From: Bugula neritina
Taxonomy: Eukaryota > Bryozoa > Gymnolaemata > Cheilostomatida > Bugulidae
Reading direction: 5' to 3'
Assembly: GCA_964035545.1 (NCBI GenBank)
Contig: OZ037766.1
Coordinates: 1,545,501 to 1,609,500 of the forward strand
DNA: 64,000 bases
Below are positions 1 through 11,938 of the stretch, piece after piece (within the stretch, counting starts at the first letter, position 1; each line of letters begins with the position of its first letter). A model generated the notes under the pieces. It did not search any database and was not told the DNA's origin. It saw only the letters and a list, made by a program, of their open reading frames with translations. Made by a program: the position numbers and the translations under genes.

Positions 1-159
1 ACTGATAGTGCCCCTAGTAATTTGTAAAACTAAAAAAGTCATCAATTTTATTTGTTTGTAGTTTTACCATTCGATAAATTTTTTGGGTTGCTTTATATTT
101 TGTAAATATTTTAATTTTAGATTTTATTGGTGGTGCAATATATAACACCGACAATAAAG

Positions 160-3100
160 ATGCCAGACAAATACAGGAGCAGGTAGGTTTGAGTTGCCCA
201 GCAAATGATTTCATCCAATGCTCTTCAATTATGAGAAAGTTTGAGATAAATTTTTATAAAACTTCTGTTGATTCACTTGAAAAATCCGTTTCACAATGTG
301 GAAAAAATAATGCTTTAAAGAAGTTATTGTTTAGTCTTACATAATGCATTTATAAAACAAGTTTATCTTATATTGTGGAGTTTTATTTTTCTATGCAAAG
401 TAGCTATAAGAGGTGACTGGGTGACGAAAATAATAATATATAAGAATTATCAAATATAAATGCAATGTTTTTAGAGTGACTTTTCTGTGTGAATCGTCAT
501 TGTGTGTAAATAAAATAATTTGTAAGCAGGGATAGACATTCGGGTGATACCAGAGAGCGATCTAGAAGTCCAAGGCGCAGGCGATCTAGATCCCCACCTG
601 CTAAAAGCTCTAAAATCAGAAGCCCACGCCGACGTCGGTCACACTCTGAATCTCCGAGGAAAGATAGGAAATCATCAATCAGTCCTAAGCACTATCACTC
701 ACGTCCTCCAGTTTCTAAACACAGATCACATCAGTCTAGTTCTATCAGGTAAACTCGTCAACCCCGTCACTGAGGTCCTCAGCACTAACTTGTTTTCCCT
801 GACAATCACTCATTACTCAGCTGTTGGTTTTACAGGAGAGAATCCAGAAGCTCAGAATCTCCGCCCAAGTCTAAGAGAGATGCGCGAGGTTTTAGACGTT
901 CTGAAACTTCTCCCAAGTCTAGAAGAGATTCGCGGAGTTCTAGACGTTCTGAAACTCCTCCCAAATCTAGAAGAGATTCGCGGAGTTCCAGACGTTCTGA
1001 AACTCCTCCCAAATCTAAGAGAGATGCGCGAAGTTCCAGGAGCAGATCTGACTCTCCTGCTAAAGTCTCCAGCAGGTTGGTGATGGATTAATATATTTTA
1101 CCATACAAGAAACATTTACTCTTGCTCGTGTGAAGACATCATATTAGGTTTGGCCTTTAAGCAGGTTAAATGTACTGTAATAGTATTATCGTACTATTGA
1201 TATTGGTAGTAGCAAGATTTTTCTGTATCTGGTAGCAAAAGACAGAGAAAAACTTCCACAAACAGGTCAACGCCTTCCCCAACAACCTTAGATGATGTGT
1301 TGATGAGAGAGAAGCCACTTTCTATTGCCAGAAGTAGAGCATCTATATACGACAGATATGAGCGATACGAGATTAACGTAATGGCTATACACAACAAGAC
1401 TAATGAGAAAAGGTGAGGCGCTGGCTAATAATTTGTGTGAACTTTAGCATTACTAATTATCTTTTGATTTTTTGACAAAAATAATTTGCTAGTAGCGTTT
1501 TTTCAGCTACTGTAAACGGGTTTTTATGTTTGAGAATTTGAATAATTTTTACATGCAGGTTTTTAGTCTGAGACCTCAAGTGCAATCAGCAAGGTGTTCA
1601 ATTGAAACCTCAGCTAACATTTTATTCCTGGACATGAGAAATATTTCAATTAATGTTAAAGTTTCAGTCATTTATTCACCTCACTGTTAACTGATCTAAT
1701 TTCAGATTTTTTTCATTAAGATTTGTCTTCTCTCTGTGGGTCTAACTATAATTCTGTGCTGCAGGAGTCGTAAAGACGTGGACAGCGGCTTGACCTCTAA
1801 AGACTTCTCTCCTACTGATGTTATTGAACTGGTGCACGAGCTGAACCCAAGGTCTGCGTCCAAGAAGAAGTCAAGGTCGTTATTTGACCGAGAAGAGATC
1901 AAGAACTTTGTGGAGGAAGAGGTTGAGACGAAAGTTATACGACTCCTTCCATCGACTGATGAGTTGAAGAAGTTGGAGGCTAAACTAAGGTGAGAGGAGC
2001 TTCACTTGACAGCTTCTAGTCTGAGTTCACCTGATGTTATTCTATTATTACATGTAGTATACACTTACTGTTCTATTATTAGATGCAATATACACTTACT
2101 ATTCTTTTATTAGATGTAGTATGCACTTACTATTCTATTATTAGATGTAGTATACACTTACTATTCTATTATTAGATGTAGTATGCACTTACTATTCTAT
2201 TATTAGATGTAGTATACACTTACTATTCTATTATTAGATGTAGTATGCACTTACTATTCTATTATTAGATGTAGTATACACTTACTATTCTATTATTAGA
2301 TGTAGTATACACTTACTGTTCTATTATTAGATGTAGTATACACTTACTATTCTATTATTACATGTAGTATACACTTACTATAATCACAATTTTAGCAAGG
2401 ACAGGTCCTCTACTAGTAAAATAAAAGACAAACATTCTAGAAAGGACAAGAATTTGGATGCATCGTTAAAAAGGTAAATTGTGATTCGTCAAATTTATTG
2501 ATGATTTCTTTTCTATGTTCATATGTTTTGCCACCAGATGTTGCTATTGTAGCCCAACTTTCTTTTATTCTGAGTGACTCAGTGATGTCATCAATCACTC
2601 AGTAATGTCATTAAATAAATGTCACTACCCGGTCCTGTTTTATCTTCAGAGAACCAGAGAAAGAGAGATACCAAGTTACAGATGATGACCTTCTGGATGA
2701 TTCTTCCAGGTATGTGTAGCCTGTACATGTAATGTGTACGTGTAAATTGTAATGTGTAAGTGTAATACGTAAGTGTAATGCGTACATTATTTCGAGTAGT
2801 TAGGTATAATGTCATAAAAGCAAAACTAAAATTTTAGAATTTGATCAAAATAGGTTTAAGAAAGTTTTCAATGCAACTGAAGTGTTTACCATGAGTTGTA
2901 GTTAATATGACAGTCAACGTTGATTTTCTAGACTTCACAGCGCAAAGTCAAGTGATAGAAAGAAGTCGCTGCAGGATAGACTGGGTACAAGTGATAAACA
3001 CAAGAGTCTAGAAGACAGGTTGGGGCGTACACCTGACCACCCGTCCAAAAGGGAGGGCAAAATCAGATCTACAGACCTCAGGCATAATTTATCTTCACGT

Positions 3101-5308
3101 ATCAGCAGAGAGTCCGAGTGAGTAGAGAACACCATTGATATCTTCAGTACTATAGTATTACCATTGATATCTTCAGTACTATAGTATTACCATTGATATC
3201 TTCAGTGCTATAGTATTACCATTGATATCTTCAGTACTATAGTATTACCATTGATATCTTCAGTACTATAGTATTACCATTGATATCTTCAGTACTATAG
3301 TATTACCATTGACATCTTCAGTACTATAGTATTACCATTGACATCTTCAGTACTATAGTATTACCATTGATATCTTCAATACTATAGTATTACCATTGAT
3401 ATCTTCAGTACTATATTTAGTAACAAGAGACATATGTTCATAGTTTGAAGTTGTCTTCCTATTTATTGTGTGCACATCATTAGCTCACTGAATAATCTCA
3501 ACGAATTTATAGAGTAACTCAACTGATTCCATGCCGATTTACTTGTAGCTACACTGGAGAAGCGCCTCTAGTACGGGACTATGGCCATAAATCTCTAAGA
3601 TCCGAGGCTAAGGCAGAAAGGGAGAAAACTCCTGATTTCTCCAAGCGCCCTGGTAATCACAATCACTATGATAATATCTGTATGTGTCGGAGTTGTCCAC
3701 TGTTACTTGGAGTACCTCTCAGAATACAAAATATTCTATTTTGTTTTCAGATAAATACAATGTAGATATGAAGGAAATAGACCCAACATATGTCCCCAGA
3801 GGGGAGCGTTACTGTGTAAGTACATCTTATCTACTGTAAGTACACTCTACACTGTGTAAGTACATCTTATCTACTGTAAGTACACTCTACACTGTTTAAG
3901 TACATCATATCTACTGTAAGTACACTCTACACTGTGTAAGTACATCATATCTACTGTAAGTACACTCTACACTGTGTAAGTACATACTACCTACTGTAAG
4001 TACACTCTACACTGTGTAAGTACATTATATCTACTGTAAGTACACTCTACACTGTGTAAGTACATCTTATCTACTGTAAGTACACTCTACACTGTGTAAG
4101 TACATCTTATCTACTGTAAGTACACTCTACGCTGTGTAAGTACATTATATCTACTGTAAGTACACTCTACGCTGTGTAAGTACATCATATCTACTGTAAG
4201 TACACTCTAAGCTGTGTAAGTACATCATATCTACTGTAAGTACACTCTACGCTGTGTAAGTACATCATATCTACTGTAAGTACACTCTACGCTGTGTAAG
4301 TACATCATATCTACTGTAAGTACACTCTACGCTGTGTAAGTACATCATATCTACTGTAAGTACACTCTAAGCTGTGTAAGTACATCATATCTACTGTAAG
4401 TACACTCTACACTGTGTAAGTACATCATATCTACTGTAAGTACACTCTACACTGTGTAAGTACATCATATCTACTGTAAGTACACTCTACACTGTGTAAG
4501 TACATCATACCTAATGCAAGTATTGTATATAGTATCATGTTGTAGTTTGATACGTATACACTTATACAAAGTATATGTGTATACGTCTATAGTTTAATCC
4601 TATAACAAATTATCGTAACTCTGTGTAATGGCGTATATGCAGTAATATTACAATAATATAATGACATTATTTTCTACAATAAGACACAATATAATGTAAC
4701 TCAACGTAATATAACTATAGCATAGTGGTACAATATAGTGTTTGTATAATAATAATAAAATGCCGGGATATTATTCACTGAAATTAGTAGTTGTGTCCCT
4801 TGCTTGTAGCAACATGATGACCGGATGAATGACAGGTTTGAGTCAAACTTGGGATCTAGGGGAGGATATAGACATCCTAGAGGGGGTTTTAGAGGTGGAT
4901 TTAGAGGAGGTTTCAGAGGGGGTTTCAGGGGTGGATACAGAGGGGGATACAGAGGTAACTTCAGACAGAGTTTCCATGGGCCACCTAAAGAACAGTTTGG
5001 AAAATCCTACAAACAAGAGCGTGAGTATGACTTGATGCTTGGCTAGGACTTGAAATTCTGCTGTATATCACTCTTCATTATATTATTTGAGTGCCACTCT
5101 AGGCTATACCTATGTATAACTCTGAGCTATACTCAAGTATAACTCTGAGCTATACTCAAGTATTACTCTGCACTATGCTCAAGTATTACTCTGTACTTGT
5201 TACTCTTCCACAGGGAACTCAACAACTGACACCTGGAAACACGATAAGTTTGATGAACTGGAAAATGAGTTGGAGAGAAAGACAGAGCCGTCCAGTACGA
5301 CAGCCTGA
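160..5308 (+). CDS. Arginine/serine-rich protein with THRAP3/BCLAF1-like C-terminus (12 exons)
   Basis: Exons: 160-182, 530-748, 836-1075, 1236-1412, 1765-1989, 2396-2473, 2650-2709, 2932-3117, 3549-3652, 3751-3815, 4810-5020, 5214-5308. All are GT-AG and in phase, giving 560 residues. The ATG at 160 opens a short exon (MPDKYRSR) that splices directly into an RS/RD-rich region with SPRRRR and repeated RRSETPPKS-type blocks. The middle is charged. The C-terminus has IDPTYVPRGERY (about 446-458), a glycine-arginine stretch of RGGF/RGGY repeats (about 475-505), then TWKHDKFDELENE before the stop. That order (P-Y-P-R, HDDR, RGG, W-x-HDKF) is the end of THRAP3/BCLAF1 and resembles the eIF4A3-binding Btz motif of CASC3. 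By family, a nuclear RNA-processing or exon-junction-associated factor. The RS region alone would not identify it; the C-terminal motif does. An exon upstream of 160 could add only 5' UTR. Family assignment is from memory. Confidence 0.82.
2040..2380. repeat. 31-bp minisatellite in intron
   Basis: About 11 tandem copies of a unit reading ttctattattagatgtag plus tatacacttacta, with a few substitutions. It fills most of the intron between exons 1765-1989 and 2396-2473 of the RS-rich gene. Confidence 0.95.
3125..3412. repeat. 29-bp minisatellite in intron
   Basis: About 10 copies of a unit reading attaccattgatatcttcag plus tactatagt. It starts eight bases after the donor of exon 2932-3117. Confidence 0.95.
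3816..4515. repeat. 40-bp minisatellite made of duplicated 5' splice sites
   Basis: The repeat begins exactly at the donor of exon 3751-3815 (actgt|gtaagtac). Each 40-bp unit holds two halves of 20 bp, each with GTAAGT, so consensus donors recur every 20 bp from 3816 to 4496, about 34 in all (the one at 3896 is mutated to TTAAG). Many units also copy the exon edge actgt. Use of a later donor would run into an in-frame TAA at 3834-3836. Confidence 0.95.
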
Positions 5309-5314
5309 GTCTGC

Positions 5315-5695
5315 ATTTGATATCTGTACAGCTGTGATTGGAGTTATCATCCCTTTAATATCTGTGCAGCTGTGACTGGAGTTGTCACCCGTTTAATATC
5401 TGTACAACTGTGGCTGGAGTTGTCATGCCTTTAATATCTGTGCAGCTGTGACTGGAGTTGTCTTACATTTAATATCTGTGCAGCTGTGACTAGAGTTGTC
5501 ACCCCTTTAATATCTAGACAGCTGTGACTGAAGTTGTCATGCCTTTAATATCTGTACAGCTGTGATTGAAGTTGTCTTACATTTAATATCTGTACAGCTG
5601 TGATTGGAGTTGTTACCCCTTTAATATCTGTAGAGCTGTGACTAGAGTTGTCTTTCATTTAATATCTGTACAGCTGTGACTGGAGTTGTCACACC
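5315..5695. repeat. 38-bp minisatellite after the stop codon
   Basis: About 10 copies of a unit reading aatatctgtacagctgtgac plus tggagttgtcacccct tt. The array starts within 10 bases of the TGA of the RS-rich gene, so it may be transcribed as 3' UTR. Confidence 0.93.
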
Positions 5696-6529
5696 TTCTG
5701 TAGATAATCAAACTCTGCTCTACACAAATCAGTCTCAAACAGTAAACTTAGCTGACAGAATTGCTATTATTATAGCTCTAAACTCTAATCAATATGCATA
5801 CTGTGCAATGCTAAAGTTAGATTGATAACCTATCTTATAACTTAATTCTGTTTTCACCTGTATTCTTTCCTGCAAATATAGAATGTTATATTAAAATAGC
5901 TCAAAATGTTGTTGCAGTGCTTCAACCCTGTCTTTGTACGCATGGCCAGGCACATTGGTTCATGTAGGCGGGCATCCACCTTGGTTATCACCTACTGATA
6001 TTGTTAGAATGTTTGTTTAATTGTGTTTTGTTCCCACCCATTGCACTACAGCTTAGCTTGTCATTCTATTGATGTAGCGTTCCCATTCATACCAGCTATT
6101 GTTTGCCGAGAGCTGTGATAATACACAGCCTATCAATAGAACTGATATTAGCTATTAATATCTTCAATCCAAGTGTAAAAGCCAAAAGATCAGTGGAAAT
6201 AGTAGCCAAGTGTACTCTGTAGTAAATGACTTTATATCTTCTTGGAATATCTCTTTATAAGGTATGTAGATTTTATTTTATTTGTAACGAAATTAAGCTT
6301 TAACTGTGACTAAATAAAATATATCACTATTATTGGAGATTTATTTTTGCAATGTTAGTAGTGTAATTAACCATTTCCTATTTAAATAAAGTCATCTAGT
6401 GAGTACTAATTAATTAGTCTTTATAATAACAGCCTCAAAATATGATAACGTTATGCTGGAACAGGTTCTGGCCATGCTGTAAAAATTAGCAAATATTTCT
6501 AAATAAGCTCACTTGAAAAGGAGAAGGGC

Positions 6530-6715
6530 GTAATTGTGACCAGTGGTTAGAGCGATGCATGGTCTAGGATGACTCAGCCTATCTAGCAGGGCCATAGGCG
6601 ATGTCAGGAAGGGCATCTAGGTATTAAATTAAGTTACTTTGAAGGCTCTCAAACCATGTTGCCATGAAAATCCTTACCAATAAGGGTTCTCACAGGGTGG
6701 AGACTTTAGAATATT
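6530..6715 (+). mobile_element. tRNA-derived SINE copy
   Basis: An A-box-like stretch (agtggttagagcgatgcatg, near 6542) is followed by ggcgatgtcaggaagggcat (near 6598) and a tail with agggttctcacagggtggag. The same order of blocks occurs in reverse at about 13470-13650 and, more diverged, at about 57735-57860. The ggaagggcatc core is known from molluscan SINEs such as those of cephalopods. Ends are approximate. Confidence 0.6.
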
Positions 6716-7510
6716 AGAAAAAGAAAAGTGTTTTGTGATGAATTTGTGTTGATTACACCTCACCCTCACACAGAGCATGGTTCAATACAAATCTTAGTAA
6801 TATATTTTACAACTGACTTGACATTGTTTACTTAAAACTTAGTTGAAGTATTATCTGGGCCAGAATATGTTGTAAGGGTGGAAACCTCATTGCCAGCTAA
6901 TTTACTCTCAGCAAATGGCTAATTTCCTGACCACACTACTACCTCACTACACTACCACCTCACCACACTACTACCTAACTACATTACTATATAACTACAC
7001 TACTACTTCGCCACACCAGTACCATACTGTACCATCATTAGATTTATAGAATTTGCTTCTTTCTCCAGTATAGTCATTCCGGCTTCAAACTTAGGGAAGG
7101 TCTACTATAACAAAGCCCCCCCCCCTGCCCCATTTACAAGTTTTTATATTCTCTTTACACCCAGGCTGTATTACTATACTGGTAATCGAGACTTCACTTT
7201 GAAGGTCGTCTCAAGCTCAGCAAACACAAACCAGACTGGCTGTTACGTGAATCTCTATTTGTAACCAGTAGCTCGTGAATCAACTTGTAGACCTTGTGTT
7301 GTATTACATTGACATTCTGAGTCACTGGTGTAGAACTCTGCGTGTGCTGTGTGTGTAGATGTATTGAAAGTAGAATGTATTGTCAACAATAGCTAGGACA
7401 TTTGGTATGTGGCTGAATGTAATAATACAGTATGCTAAACTGTTTGTTTTAGAGAAATTATATGCTATACTTTATACCTGTTGTAATTGTTAACTTGTAA
7501 ATTGTATGTC

Positions 7511-7514
<4 letters not shown>

Positions 7515-7587
<73 letters not shown>

Positions 7588-7604
7588 ATATGTATATATA
7601 TATA
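7515..7604. repeat. TA dinucleotide microsatellite
   Basis: Nearly pure (TA)n with a few TATG steps, ending in tatag just before the first codons of the AKAP2/MISP-like gene. Confidence 0.97.
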
Positions 7605-7610
7605 GATGCG

Positions 7611-10600
7611 ATGAACATGGAGAGCATAGTTGAGTACACTTACACCACGGAACCGGTATGGCTCTCGGATACAATAGATTTCACTCAGACTGGTATTGAA
7701 ATCAACTTCAAAAAACTCAATGAATTGTGTAAAACAAGGAAGCTGCCTTCCAGAATATGCGTAGTTCTTGAGGGAGAACCTATCAAAGAAAGGGCAGATG
7801 ACGCTCCGTCTACTTCTTCGTCTTCTACTTTACTCACACCTACTGTAGAAGGCCCGCCCACTTCTGCCCTTACAGACACACCCATTTCTGCTGCTGCAGA
7901 CACCCCTACTTTTACTGCTGCAGACACGCCCACTACATCGAAGGAACCATCAGGCACTGTGCTGCCAGCAGGTAAATGCTGTCGCACTGTCTGGTCACTG
8001 AATACAGCTGAGAGATGGATTCAGTTTGCCAGCTGCTTCTGGTTGGAAAACGAATCCATCTTGTCACTTGTAACAAATGTTGAAGAGGCCGTTTAAGTTC
8101 TTCATAAATTAGGTCTGATGAACTACACATGCTTCTGGTCTCAGATTGAGTGCACAGTGTATTGTCTTTGTGTATAGCACTTATTTCTCCTCACATGCCA
8201 AAGAGTCAATTCTTTTCACTGGGCGCACTGGTCGTGATAAAGTATAAAGTATTGCAGCAATTTGTTTCAAATTGTTGTCTTACTTTATTGTTTAGCAAAG
8301 AGCATTCAAATAACTGGCTAATTGAAATTTCTAACATGTCATTTCAGATTACACGTGCTTATTACACGGTGATGCATGTTTCAGAAGATGTTGAAATTGC
8401 CATAAGCAGATGCTTGAGTCTTTTGTTATGTTGGGATGTAAATGTTTTTAGTGTCAACACCAGCTGTGAATGAAGCTACACATCAACAAAAGATGGACAA
8501 ACATGAACCAAAAGAACAAAGCAATGCCGATATACCTGAACTATCTTTATGCACTGTTAGTTTATTTCTAATTATTTCTCTTCTATATAAATGCTTTGGA
8601 ATTTATGTTTGCTTTGGAAAAAGTAGGCAAAATTGTTGTATTTGCTGTAACATCAAGTAAATGTGTACCAGATAACCTTCTCAAATCCTTCATCATATTT
8701 TTGTTTGTTTGTAATCTTATAGATTTTTAAACATTTAATAATAATGGGTGAGCATCAGCTTGTAGTCTATAAGCATCACAATGCTATGCTTATTCCTTTG
8801 TAGATTCAGTCACCTTCTCTAACCAAAGTTCCAACTGAGTCAAAAAAGAAATCATCAGTGAGACGGGCGGAGAGTGTTATTGAAAGAGAGATTAGACTAC
8901 AAAAGGTAACATTTACCTGTACTTATCTGTCTATTCCTACACTTACCTTTCCTTACCTGTTTAACATCCTAATACCTGTACTTACTCTGTAGGAGAGAGA
9001 GAACTCTGTGAAATTGGATCAGCAGCAAGCTATGCAGCAGCGGCAGCAGCGTATGAAAAAGAGGCTGGACAGGGACTACAACTTGGGATACCGAAGTGCC
9101 AGCCCTTCCTCACAGTCTAGTATAGCAGAGAACATTCCAGACGACACTCCGGTTACCACTTTAGACTCAAATTCTAGATCATCTAGTCGTTTATCTGGGG
9201 GCAGACAGAGCCCGGCCCCAACTGTAAATACAGCCAGCTCTGATAGGGTGCCACCTTCTGTGTTGAGGAGCTCATCTTCAGTGAATGTCAGCTCTAAAGA
9301 GGACCTCCAGAGACCAGAGTTTTCCCTTAGTTCAGGTAAGTAACTCGCCTTTTCAGCAGGAAATGATGTAATCTGACCCAGTTAACCTCTTATCATGTAC
9401 ACAATAAGGGGGTTGTTTATCTCATATCAGGAGTTCAACTTTCACCTTTCATATCTAGTAACTTGAGGCTCAGCATATTGTCCATGATTAGATGTTTGAA
9501 GATGTTATCTATATCTCTGCTAGTATTACATAATGTGTAGGTATTCTCCATTAATTAGGTTTTGCTATGAGCTTAGCTGATATGGCTGTATGCTGTTTTA
9601 AGTTGTGACTTTCAAACTACCCCTGGCTGCATTCTACAGATGATAAGTAGTACAATGCTCCCTCTGTATCCCACGGTTCCATTTCTCACGAACCTTCATA
9701 TAGGTCACAAGAAGGGCTTGGACCTCCGGTTTGTGACTTATGTATGTGTGTATAAGAACAAATTGGCCAAATTAAATGGATTTGTGAGTCAAATAGGGTA
9801 TTCTACTATGTCCGGGATTGAGGTTTCAGACACGTAGCTTAGTGAGATGTGGAGGGAGCTTGATTTGAAAAATATTGTTGATTTTAGCCAATAACTCATC
9901 TACAATACACCAGTGCTTTAACTTCACTATGCAGTACATATTATTCATCAGGGGAGATTACTCCAAAAGTATTGTTGGAGCAACGACTCTTGTATAGTCT
10001 GCATAGTATAAAACTGTACACAATTGGTAGTTGTCATCTCGTGTTGTAGGGCGTGACTTATTTAAAGACCGCCTACATTCTAGCAATATGCACAGTGATG
10101 GCACACAAAAGACGACCTTGAACTCGTGAGTAGCTCAATATTGTGATCTGTTGGCAACACCTTTGATGTGCTTGCTACAAGCAGCTATGTACGTAAAGGA
10201 TAATGTTGCATCAAATTTTGCTGAGGAAAGAAATTGGAGTTGACAATAATTGTATTTGCATTGTGATATTTGTTATATTTTATTTATTTAGTATTTCTAA
10301 GGAATTGTATTTATTGCATTGTACAGAGCCTCTTAGGAGGCAGCTGTAAAGGGGAGACTAATCTGTATTACACACGATTCAGTGTTTTCCTGATAGTATA
10401 GTAATCTATAATTCAATAAGTAATTAGTGATGAGAATAGACTGTTTGAATTGTTCTGTAGAAATGGTACTGATACGCCATCAACTAGTTCATCGAGTGAT
10501 ACAGCTAGTGACACTGTGTTTCCAAAGAGAGAGCGAAAAGGTAGACATGTTTAGCCAGATTATTAATGTTATTTTTCCTGTATGGGCGATGTGTTAATGC

Positions 10601-11938
10601 GAATTTGTTGTTTCAAATAGCAATGAGAGCTTAGAGTTTGTCATTTTTATTGGTTTACTATATCCATAATTATACTATAATTTAAATAAATAAATTATAT
10701 GGAATACTTTTCATAAAAAAATTTCAGTAACCTAAAATTTGCAATAGGAAACCTTTGAAGATAAGATTATTTATGTAGTTTCAATAAATAAGTTATAACT
10801 TGTCATATATAGGCTTTTGTTATCAAAACTCCCAATCAATTGAACAAGAAAATTGTCATGTGAAAACAATGTAAACTGTTTTTTAGAAAGTATTGACAGT
10901 AGGTTGGCAGCTGCTTTAGATTTTCTATTTTTACAATGATGAAGGCATGATATTATTTGCATGCGTTGATATCTATTCTTTTCTGTTGCAGGGCCTAATC
11001 TGTTTAAAGAAAAGTCTTTTGACCAAATAGAGCGGGAGTTGTCATCTATTGCTGCTCAAAACAGGTATGTTTACTGTGAATAAATTATATGATTGGATCC
11101 ATAGTCTCGCAATCAATAATTTATAATTTAATGGGAAAATCTTAAAGAGTAACTTGATGTAGTCACACATTTATTATCAGTGCTATAAATAGTTTACTCT
11201 GTTGTTGCAAATCCATATTACAATTTCTGTAAATTCTGTTTTACTATAAATTCGTATCGATTTATTAAAGAAATATTACAGCAATTTGTTATTCTATATG
11301 GAGATTATATTTATTGCATATTGTTATGTTATTAAAAACCAATTATATTATTAATTTGTATGTTATATATTACATTTTCTTTCAATCGGTTGATTACTTC
11401 ATACTATTTTCATGACATAGTCACCCTGTCTATTCAGGTATAGTCAGCTAGATTATTCTGCGTCATTCTCCTTGCCTCTCCTCGTTAAAAAGTTTCTCCC
11501 TTCTCTGATTGTCTGTTGAAATTAAACATTATTTGAGTTGTCTTCTACCGTCCAATCCCTTTGCTCTGAAGCAGTTGTAAGGAATGTGTTTAGAGAAAAT
11601 GAAATGAAAATTTGTGGCAATGACAACTTGAAATATGCTGTTTTTTGCATAACTTTAGAGTTTTGTATTTATAAATGTCTTTAAAATAATTTTGTTGTAC
11701 CCCAATGCTAGCAGCAGCATCAGCAGCAATAGAGGTAGCAGGTGCTATATATAGAACTTTTATTTTCAATTTGTAATTAAGAGTTATGTCCACCATAATA
11801 GTTTTAGGGACATAGTAAAGGCTTACTATACAGTGGGAGATTTTACTGTTGAAATCATATTTTGCTAAACATAGATGCAAAATTAAAAGTTATAACTATT
11901 TGAGGAATATTTCTAGACAAAGAAGAGTGATAGTTTAA
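7611..11938 (+). CDS. AKAP2/MISP-like protein (8 exons)
   Basis: Exons: 7611-7971, 8452-8555, 8804-8905, 8993-9335, 10050-10125, 10461-10540, 10992-11064, 11917-11938; 386 residues, all phases consistent. Residues 176-195 ([15 protein letters not shown]) match the helix found near the C-terminus of AKAP2/PALM2 and MISP proteins (IEREIRL-x-x-ERE), which are cortical actin and spindle-anchoring proteins. It is followed by a Q-rich coiled stretch and long Ser/Pro-rich low-complexity sequence, with two similar short motifs, GRDLFKDR and GPNLFKEK. The N-terminal 60 residues look folded but I do not recognise them. Least certain: the start, because a TA repeat sits immediately upstream and TATAG could be an acceptor, and the last exon, which adds only QRRVIV and stop. 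For exon 2 an acceptor 12 bases downstream is also in frame. Confidence 0.68.

Larger units (their letters stand above)
5309..7610. other. Spacer between the RS-rich and AKAP2/MISP-like genes
   Basis: No coding exon that I can support. It holds a 38-bp minisatellite (about 5315-5695), which would lie in the 3' UTR or just beyond it, a SINE (about 6530-6715), short CCACACTACTACCT repeats near 6950-7010, a poly-C run near 7119 and a long TA microsatellite (7515-7604) just before the next gene. Confidence 0.6.

Noticed and set aside
121-344. Open plus-strand frame of about 74 codons ending at a TAA near 344
   Set aside because: It runs through the donor at 183 and shows no known family; the ATG at 160 in another frame joins perfectly to the RS exon.
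544-1083. 179-codon open frame at the start of the window
   Set aside because: It is an out-of-phase reading across the RS exons 530-748 and 836-1075. The RS frame has proper splice sites and a sensible product.
3811-4515. Regularly spaced repeats that resemble a CRISPR array
   Set aside because: Head-to-tail units without unique spacers, inside a eukaryotic intron.
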